NCBI RefSeq assembly: GCF_900129855.1
Contig: NZ_LT670819.1
Span: 6,324,001-6,388,000 of the forward strand
DNA: 64,000 nucleotides
From: Streptomyces sp. 3214.6
GTDB lineage: Bacteria > Actinomycetota > Actinomycetes > Streptomycetales > Streptomycetaceae
Direction of reading: 5' to 3'
The notes beneath the pieces are model-generated. The model was not told the DNA's origin. It saw nothing but the letters and a program-made list of their open reading frames with translations, and ran no database searches. The translations under genes were made by a program, and so were the position numbers. This document shows, in pieces, positions 57,145 through 64,000 of the stretch. How positions within the stretch are numbered: the stretch's first letter is position 1; each line of letters starts with the position of its first letter.

Positions 57145-58563
57145 GTGATTTCTTCGTTCTCCGCGCCGTTCGCACGCGGGCGAGGGGTGGTCCGCCTCGC
57201 CGCGGCGACGTTGGTGTCCGGCCTCGTCGCCATGGGCGTGATCGCCGGCGCGGGCACGGCCGTCGCCACCGAGATGACACAGAGTCAGGGCGGAGCCACC
57301 GCGACCATAGGCGGCCTCAAGACATACGGCGCCGCCGTGATCCACGCCGAGACCGGGGACCAGGAGGTCCCGGCCGGTCTGTTCGAGATGTCCGTCGAGG
57401 GCGGCGGCACCCTGCAGACCTACTGCGTCGACCTCTACAACCCGACGCAGAAGGACGCCAAATACCACGAGACGCCATGGAGCGGCACCTCGCTGGGCGC
57501 CAACAAGGACGCGGGCCGCATCGGTTGGATCCTGCGGAACTCCTACCCCCAGGTCAACGACCTCGCCTCGCTCGCGGACAAGGCCGGCATCGACGGCGGC
57601 CTGACCGAGCAGGACGCGGCCGCCGGCACCCAGGTGGCCATCTGGCGCTACTCGGACGGCGCGGCCGTCGACGCCCTCGACCCGCAGGCCGAGCGGCTCG
57701 CGGACTACCTGCACAAGGCCGCCCGCGCCGTCCCGGAGCCCGCGGCATCGCTCACCCTCGACGCGCCCGCAGTCTCCGGCCACCCCGGCGAACTGCTCGG
57801 CCCGGTGACGGTGCACACCGACGCGAGCGGCGTGACGGTGACGCCGCCGCTGGACGCCGCCACCAGCGGGGTGCGGATCGTCGGCAAGGACGGCAAGGCG
57901 GTCACGTCCGTGACGGACGGCAGCCAGCTCTTCTTCGACGTGCCCGTCGACGCGGCCGCCGGCTCGGCCGAGCTGACCGTCCAGGCCTCGACCACCGTCC
58001 CCGTCGGACGGGCCTTCACCTCCGAGAACCGCAGCCAGACCCAGATCCTGGCCGGCTCCAGCGAGTCGACGGTATCGGCGACGGCGAGCGCGACCTGGGC
58101 CAAGCAGGGCGCCATACCGGCGCTTTCCGCGGCGAAGAACTGCGCCGGGAGCGGCGTGGACATCACCGCCGCCAACCAGGGCGACGCGGACTTCACCTTC
58201 GAGCTGATGGGCATCCGGCACACCATCCCGGCCGGAGCGTCCCAGAGGGTGACGATCCCGCTGCAGGAGGACCAGGCCTACGACTTCACGATCAACGGCC
58301 TGCAAGGCGTCGAGTACCGCTTCACCGGCGTCCTGGACTGCAGGACGCAGGCCGACGAGACCGCCGGCCTGACCACCCAGATCCTCAGTGAGCCGAGCCC
58401 GGCGACGGTCGGCGGCACGTCCGCCGCGAACGACACCGATCTCGCCGCGACGGGCGGCACCAGCGCCACCCCGCTCATCGCGGGCACCGCCATCGGCCTG
58501 GTCGTCATCGGCGGAGCGGCCCTGATCCTCGTGGGCCGAAAGGAGAACGGCGCGCGGGACTGA
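57145..58563 (+). CDS. Thioester-domain (TQXA) surface protein with class E sortase signal
   Basis: This 472-aa cell-wall protein has a signal peptide (about 1-40) and a thioester domain. That domain has Cys about 94 in TYCVDLYNPT and Gln about 163 in GTQVAIWRYSDG. Two beta-sandwich-like modules follow (about 195-320 and 325-410), then a LAATGG sortase signal near 437, a helix and a basic tail. Such domains form an internal Cys-Gln bond that can attach covalently to targets. GTG at 57145 has AAGGGG six bases upstream; an upstream GTG at 57121 is weaker. Confidence 0.9.
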   Translation: MISSFSAPFARGRGVVRLAAATLVSGLVAMGVIAGAGTAVATEMTQSQGGATATIGGLKTYGAAVIHAETGDQEVPAGLFEMSVEGGGTLQTYCVDLYNPTQKDAKYHETPWSGTSLGANKDAGRIGWILRNSYPQVNDLASLADKAGIDGGLTEQDAAAGTQVAIWRYSDGAAVDALDPQAERLADYLHKAARAVPEPAASLTLDAPAVSGHPGELLGPVTVHTDASGVTVTPPLDAATSGVRIVGKDGKAVTSVTDGSQLFFDVPVDAAAGSAELTVQASTTVPVGRAFTSENRSQTQILAGSSESTVSATASATWAKQGAIPALSAAKNCAGSGVDITAANQGDADFTFELMGIRHTIPAGASQRVTIPLQEDQAYDFTINGLQGVEYRFTGVLDCRTQADETAGLTTQILSEPSPATVGGTSAANDTDLAATGGTSATPLIAGTAIGLVVIGGAALILVGRKENGARD

Positions 58564-58691
58564 CCGGACTTCCGCCCACCGGTCGGCCGATGCCGTTTCG
58601 TGATCGTCCGGGCCAGGTCCGGTCACATTGCGAGCCCAGCCTTGCTCACCACGGCCTCTCAGGGGCGGGTACTCGATCATGGGGAGCAAGC

Positions 58692-59288
58692 ATGCGACGG
58701 CTCGGAACCACACTGTCGGCGCTCGCGTTGGCGGGCGCCGGGCTCGCGGGAACGGTGGGTACGGCGCAGGCCGCCACCACTGCGTCGGCCACCGCCGCGT
58801 CGACGCAGCCGGCGGTGTGTGAGACCGGGTGGGGAAGCCTCGAGAAGCACCTGTGGTCCGCGGACGACCACAAGCCCCCGCTGACGAACATCAGGACCGG
58901 GCAGCACGAGTGCTTCGACCGCATGGTCCTCGATTTCAAGGGCGGCTCGACCGGCTCGACCGGCTACCAGGTCAAGTACGTCGACAAACTGACGACGCCC
59001 GCCACGGGAGAGATCCCCATCGAGGGTGGGGCGATCCTGCAGATCGCCGTGGACCCGAACTACGACCCGGCCACCGGCACCAAGTCCTACCCCGGGCAGC
59101 ACGGCCAACCGCTGCCCGGAGTGGACGTCACCGGCTACAAGACCTTCAGGGACACCCGCTACGCGGACGCCCTGGAGTCCGAGGCGCGGGTGGGAGTCGG
59201 CGTCCGGGCCCGGCTGCCGTTCCGGGTGACGCAGTCGGGCGATCACCTGATCGTCGACGTCGCCCACTCCTGGAACGCCACCTCGTAA
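58692..59288 (+). CDS. Secreted AMIN-like domain protein
   Basis: This 198-aa protein has a signal peptide (about 1-29, AQA-ATTA) and a beta-rich domain (about 55-195) with ECFDRMVLDFKG, VKYVDKLTTPATGEIPIEGGA and RLPFRVTQSGDHLIVDVAHSW. The pattern matches the AMIN-like secreted proteins of actinobacteria, which may bind cell-wall glycans. ATG at 58692 follows GGGGAG. Not cotranscribed with neighbours as far as seen. Confidence 0.72.
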   Translation: MRRLGTTLSALALAGAGLAGTVGTAQAATTASATAASTQPAVCETGWGSLEKHLWSADDHKPPLTNIRTGQHECFDRMVLDFKGGSTGSTGYQVKYVDKLTTPATGEIPIEGGAILQIAVDPNYDPATGTKSYPGQHGQPLPGVDVTGYKTFRDTRYADALESEARVGVGVRARLPFRVTQSGDHLIVDVAHSWNATS

Positions 59289-59352
59289 GCCCGGCGCCTC
59301 GCCCCTGTACAAAGCCCGGCCGGGCTGCTCGCGAGACTCCCGGCCGGGGGGA

Positions 59353-59742
59353 TCACTTGTGTGGGCCTGTGAGCGTCGCGCAGATGGCGAAAGCGGTGAG
59401 CGTCTGGTTTGTCTGGCTTGTGTTGACGGCCACGGCCCTCCACGTGTCCGGCCCCCCGGGACCATCCGGCCCCGCGCCATAGGACCCGGTCACTTCCAGA
59501 GCTGGGCTGATCGTTCCGAAGCCGCCGCCGGTGAGAGTGGTTCCTGCCGGGCAGGGGGCGTCAGCGCTGCCGAACGAATTGGGCGGCACTACGACGGCGG
59601 GCCCCTCAACCTGCTGCGTGGTGAAGCCGACTCCGCCTCCGCCTCCCCCTCCGCCTTCTCCGGCGGCTGCGACTCCAGCGCTCGCGGCGAGCAGGACGCC
59701 GACAGCGGCGCCAAGAGCGACGATCTTGGGCATGCGGAACAT
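59353..59742 (-). CDS. Small secreted protein of unknown function
   Basis: This 129-aa protein has a signal peptide (MFRMPKIVALGAAVG, cleavage near AAA-GEGG), a Gly run of eight, and a beta-rich part. That part has APCPAGTTLTGGGFG and a C-terminal AFAICATLTGPHK; the two Cys may be bridged. Seen in other actinomycetes as small exported proteins. ATG at 59742 follows GAGGGAG. Confidence 0.72.
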   Translation of the reverse strand: MFRMPKIVALGAAVGVLLAASAGVAAAGEGGGGGGGGVGFTTQQVEGPAVVVPPNSFGSADAPCPAGTTLTGGGFGTISPALEVTGSYGAGPDGPGGPDTWRAVAVNTSQTNQTLTAFAICATLTGPHK

Positions 59743-59990
59743 GTTGACTCCCTCACAGTGGGTCGCATGGTGGGTCGAGACTGCAAGAGAATCGTGTGCG
59801 CCCCGGCACCCAGCCGCTTGCCGGAAGACCTGTCCGAGTGACAGCCCTGTCCCGGTACAACTGCGGCCGACGCGTTCAACACGGCTCAAGGTCAGGAACT
59901 CGGTCGCGGGGTCGATCGTGGCGCCGCGAATGACCGCAGCTTCCCGAGCTGAGAACCCAGGCCACCGGAGCCAACGGGTACGTTGCGGGG

Positions 59991-60197
59991 ATGCCGACGG
60001 AGTCCGTGCCAACCTGTCCCCAGTGCGGTGGCCCGTTGAAGGCCGGCGCGGTGGCGCTTTGTCGCCGCGAGGAGGACGACCGCCGCACCTGCCGGGTGGT
60101 CTGGGGCTGCTCCAACCAACACATCTGGTGGAAGTGGGCCGACCGGCCGACCGCCCCGCTGGAGCTCTGTCCCTACCCGGGGCTGATGGGCGGCTGA
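59991..60197 (+). CDS. Small zinc-ribbon-like hypothetical protein
   Basis: 68 aa with CPQCGG near the start and a later CSNQHIWW and LCPYPG, suggesting a four-Cys metal site. Predicted soluble. ATG at 59991 follows GCGGGG. No family recognised. Confidence 0.6.
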   Translation: MPTESVPTCPQCGGPLKAGAVALCRREEDDRRTCRVVWGCSNQHIWWKWADRPTAPLELCPYPGLMGG

Positions 60198-60364
60198 CAT
60201 CCGCGCCTGACATCAAGGACGCCGGACAGGGGTGTCCATCAGTAGCCTGTTGAAAGCCCAGGTCAGCCGTTGTCGGGCAATCGGGTTTCCCCCGAGGGGT
60301 GGCAGTCCGGCAAGATGGGGTGTATCTGCCCACTGCCTGATTTCAAGCTGCCGGACGGTTTCTC

Positions 60365-62029
<1,665 letters not shown>

Positions 62030-62035
62030 TCGGTC

Positions 62036-62458
62036 TTGCGCCACCTCTACCGTTGCCCGCTGCGCTGGTCGGACATGGACGCGTACGGTCACGTCAACAA
62101 CGCGGTCTTCATCCGCTACCTGGAAGAAGCCCGCATCGATTTCCTGTTCCGCCCGGAGAAGGACTTCAAGCAGGGGTCCGTGGTGGCGCGCCACGAGATC
62201 GACTACAAGCGGCAGCTCGTCCACCGGCACACACCCGTGGACATCGAGCTGTGGATCACGGAGATCAGGGCGGCGTCCTTCACGATCACCTACGAGGTGA
62301 AGGACGACGACCAGGTCTACGTCCGGGCCTCGACGGTGGTCGTGCCGTTCGACTTCGAGGCTGAGCGGCCGCGTCGGCTCACCGCCGAGGAGCGCGAGTT
62401 CCTCGCCGAGTACCAAGACGACGACAAGGATGCCGACAAGGAGGCCGTCGCCGCATGA
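62036..62458 (+). CDS. Acyl-CoA thioesterase (hotdog, 4HBT type)
   Basis: This 140-aa hotdog-fold enzyme has WSDMDAYGHVNNAVFIRYLEEAR (about 11-33; the Asp/His/Asn signature of 4-hydroxybenzoyl-CoA-type thioesterases). VVARHEIDYKRQL follows, and the C-terminus is acidic and Lys-rich. TTG start at 62036. It is probably coupled with ettA, and its stop overlaps the ATG of the next gene (ATGA). Physiological substrate unknown. Confidence 0.9.
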   Translation: MRHLYRCPLRWSDMDAYGHVNNAVFIRYLEEARIDFLFRPEKDFKQGSVVARHEIDYKRQLVHRHTPVDIELWITEIRAASFTITYEVKDDDQVYVRASTVVVPFDFEAERPRRLTAEEREFLAEYQDDDKDADKEAVAA

Positions 62459-63135
62459 CGGTGCTCCACCTCGCCGACGAGGGGGAGGCGGCGGACCTCG
62501 CGGCCTTCCTCTCCCGGCTGCTCCACTACGACCGTGGAGCCGCGGTGCGCCTGCAGGCGGCCGGCACCGCGCTCGCCGTCTTCGGGCGTCCGCCGTCCTT
62601 CGAGGTGCTCGCGATCCGCGCCGTCCGGCTGGCCAAGCCGTACGAGAACGGCCTCGATGTCACGCTGGACGTGACGGTGTCGGCGGGTGAACTGCTGGAG
62701 TCCGTCGACGAGAGCGCCGCCACGGCCGCCGTCCCTGAGGCCGTCACCGGGCCGCCATGGGCCGGAGTGCTGCCACCGCGCGGCGGCTGGCGGCCCGAGC
62801 CGGGACTGCCCGCCCCGGACGCGCTGCGGGCGATGGTCGGGGCGGCCGTCGGCGAATTCCGGTCCCGTACCGAGGAGTTGGCGGACGAGCTGCGCACGCG
62901 CGCCGAACTCGACCGGATCGGCCGGGAGATCTGGTCCCGGACGGTCGGGGACACCGGTCTTCCCGTGCGGGCCGTGCACGCGGCCCAGTCGCTCGGATTC
63001 CTGCGGCCCTCGGCGAGCGCGGGCGACCTCGCGTTGCTCTCGCTCGGCGGCTGGCTGCGGCTGCGCACCCCGTACGGGTCGATCGCCGTACGGCGCACGG
63101 GACGGCTGGGGATGCTCGACGTCAGCGTCCGCTGA
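62455..63135 (+). CDS. Conserved hypothetical protein
   Basis: This 226-aa cytoplasmic protein has an alpha/beta N-terminal part (VLHLADEGEAADLAAFLSRLLHYDRGAAVRLQAAG) and a helical middle (about 120-165). It ends with a small beta-rich end (YGSIAVRRTGRLGMLDVSVR). No motif recognised. ATG overlaps the thioesterase stop by four bases, so they form a unit with ettA. Conserved with this neighbourhood in Streptomyces to my recollection. Confidence 0.75.
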   Translation: MTVLHLADEGEAADLAAFLSRLLHYDRGAAVRLQAAGTALAVFGRPPSFEVLAIRAVRLAKPYENGLDVTLDVTVSAGELLESVDESAATAAVPEAVTGPPWAGVLPPRGGWRPEPGLPAPDALRAMVGAAVGEFRSRTEELADELRTRAELDRIGREIWSRTVGDTGLPVRAVHAAQSLGFLRPSASAGDLALLSLGGWLRLRTPYGSIAVRRTGRLGMLDVSVR

Positions 63136-63216
63136 CCCGGCCCCGGGCCGACCCCGGCAGACATCGGCCGAAACCGGGCCGCACCGGCCGAAACCGGCCC
63201 ACGCACGCCGAGGCCG

Positions 63217-63630
63217 TCACTCCGGGGTGTTCACCATCGATGCCGCCGCGTACGTCAGGTAGTTCCACAGCGTCTGCTCGTGCTCCTCGGACAGGCCGAT
63301 CTCGTCGACCGCGTCCCGCATGTGCTTCAGCCAGGCGTCGTGCGCGGCCCGGTCCACGACGAACGGGGCGTGACGCATGCGCAGGCGCGGATGGCCGCGG
63401 TTGTCGCTGTACGTCGTCGGACCGCCCCAGTACTGCATGAGGAACAGCGCGAACCGCTCCTCGGCCGGACCCAGGTCCTCCTCCGGGTACATGGGCCGCA
63501 GGATCGGGTCCTCGGCGACTCCCTGGTAGAAACGGTGGACCAGCCGGCGGAAGGTCTCCTCCCCACCGACCTGCTCGTAGAAGGTCTGCTCCTGAAGCGT
63601 GCCGCGCCGAATCTCTTTCACGTCTCCCAT
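63217..63630 (-). CDS. glbO: Truncated hemoglobin, group II (GlbO type)
   Basis: This 137-aa 2/2 globin has YEQVGGEETFRRLVHRFYQGVAEDPILRPMYP at the start, the B10/E-helix region and the proximal His in the F-helix segment RLRMRHAPF. The WGGPTTY and W in DAWLKHM are typical of group II. Binds oxygen or nitric oxide and may protect respiration. ATG at 63630. Convergent with the hypothetical gene at 62455. Confidence 0.92.
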   Translation of the reverse strand: MGDVKEIRRGTLQEQTFYEQVGGEETFRRLVHRFYQGVAEDPILRPMYPEEDLGPAEERFALFLMQYWGGPTTYSDNRGHPRLRMRHAPFVVDRAAHDAWLKHMRDAVDEIGLSEEHEQTLWNYLTYAAASMVNTPE

Positions 63631-63674
63631 GGTCTCAGACGGGTGGACGGAGGACTGAAGGCTTAGGACCACGG

Positions 63675-63744
63675 GGCACGGCACGGCACGGCACGGCACT
63701 GCACTGCACTGCACTGCACTGCACTGCACCGCACCGCACTGCGC
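63675..63744. repeat. Pentanucleotide microsatellite (GGCAC/TGCAC)
   Basis: About 14 head-to-tail 5-bp units: GGCAC five times, TGCAC six times, CGCAC twice and one degenerate unit. The array lies between two divergent genes, upstream of glbO and before the methyltransferase. Confidence 0.92.
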
Positions 63745-63795
63745 GGCCCGGTCCCACCACGTTCGCCTCGGGGCGGGTTCCGCCGCACAGTGGAG

Positions 63796-64000
63796 GCATG
63801 GGCGCCCACGTGGTGGACAGGGAACTGGAGGACCTCGCCGTCTCGGCGCGGGCCGCGCTGGTCCGTGAGATCGAGGCGAGCGGGGCGTTCGCGGCCGACC
63901 CGGGCTGGCGGGCGGCCTTCGCGACGGTCCCGCGCCACCTCTTCGTGCCGTACTACTACGTCAGCGGCGGCGGCGTCGTCGGCGGCTGCGACCGGCGCTG
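63796..64000 (+). CDS. Protein-L-isoaspartate methyltransferase-like protein, 3' end beyond the window
   Basis: The first 68 residues (MGAHVVDRELEDLAVSARAALVREIEASGAF) end in a PRHLFVPYYYV motif that matches the N-terminus of actinomycete PCMT-like methyltransferases. The catalytic SAM motifs lie outside the window. ATG at 63796 follows GGAGG-like sequence. Confidence 0.75.

Noticed and set aside
63136-63216. Short repeat ggccgaaaccgg (two copies) after the hypothetical gene
   Set aside because: Probably part of a convergent terminator region; too short and imperfect to call as a separate element.

Overview
The window is high-GC actinomycete DNA and almost certainly a Streptomyces chromosome. 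It carries chaplins, rodlins, a melC1-melC2 tyrosinase pair, sporulation dynamin-like GTPases and an ssbB-type SSB. It also shows many GTG/TTG starts, GTGA/ATGA gene overlaps and a few TTA (bldA-type) codons. From memory, the flanks are syntenic with the S. coelicolor block running from rdlB/rdlA/chpD/chpA through chpF and chpG to ssbB. This synteny is recalled, not computed.

Left part (1-24.3 kb), cell surface. An LCP-family gene runs off the left edge, followed by a divergent rodlin pair and two chaplins, one of them a sortase-anchored protein with only one chaplin domain. A FAD oxidoreductase and an ATP-grasp protein come next, then a secreted GH26 glycanase. A nine-gene minus-strand operon (18168 down to 7625) looks like a Wzx/Wzy-type exopolysaccharide locus: DUF3344 secreted protein, GT4, initiating glycosylphosphotransferase, Wzy-like polymerase, MurJ-type flippase, polysaccharide deacetylase, second GT4, Wzz-like protein and a CelD-type GNAT. 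A plus-strand series follows: a chaplin, small secreted proteins, a DUF5949/VKOR pair and tyrosinase with its copper chaperone. A further chaplin on the minus strand closes the block. Together these genes fit assembly and modification of the aerial hypha and spore surface.

Middle (24.35-42.2 kb), a compact biosynthetic cluster I do not recognise. The main minus-strand operon encodes a heme-oxygenase-like diiron enzyme, a 2OG-Fe oxygenase, a DapF-fold protein with both catalytic cysteines changed to serine, a PLP aminotransferase, a C-A-T NRPS, an SHMT-like enzyme (with a TTA codon), an A-T NRPS with a C-domain remnant, a thioesterase and an MFS exporter. Facing it are a SpeD/SpeH-like protein and an Sfp-type PPTase. 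A second operon encodes a BpsA (branched-polyamine synthase)-GNAT fusion, an FkbH-like protein and an ACP. The inferred product is a short, acylated, oxidised peptide that probably carries an aminopropyl or polyamine part. This is the most novel system in the window.

Accessory junction (42.2-52.1 kb). It holds a PNPOx-like gene with an expanded 15-bp repeat, a GH54 arabinofuranosidase with CBM13, a serine hydrolase, a TetR/SDR pair and gene debris: a transposase start, half a GntR regulator, and two scraps of a tyrosine integrase. It ends at tRNA-Arg(TCT), which suggests an old integration site.

Right part (52.1-64 kb), conserved core: dynA-dynB-like GTPases, ssbB with DnaA-box-like sites upstream, a thioester-domain surface protein, small secreted proteins, ettA, a hotdog thioesterase, a truncated globin, and the start of a PCMT-like methyltransferase running off the right edge.
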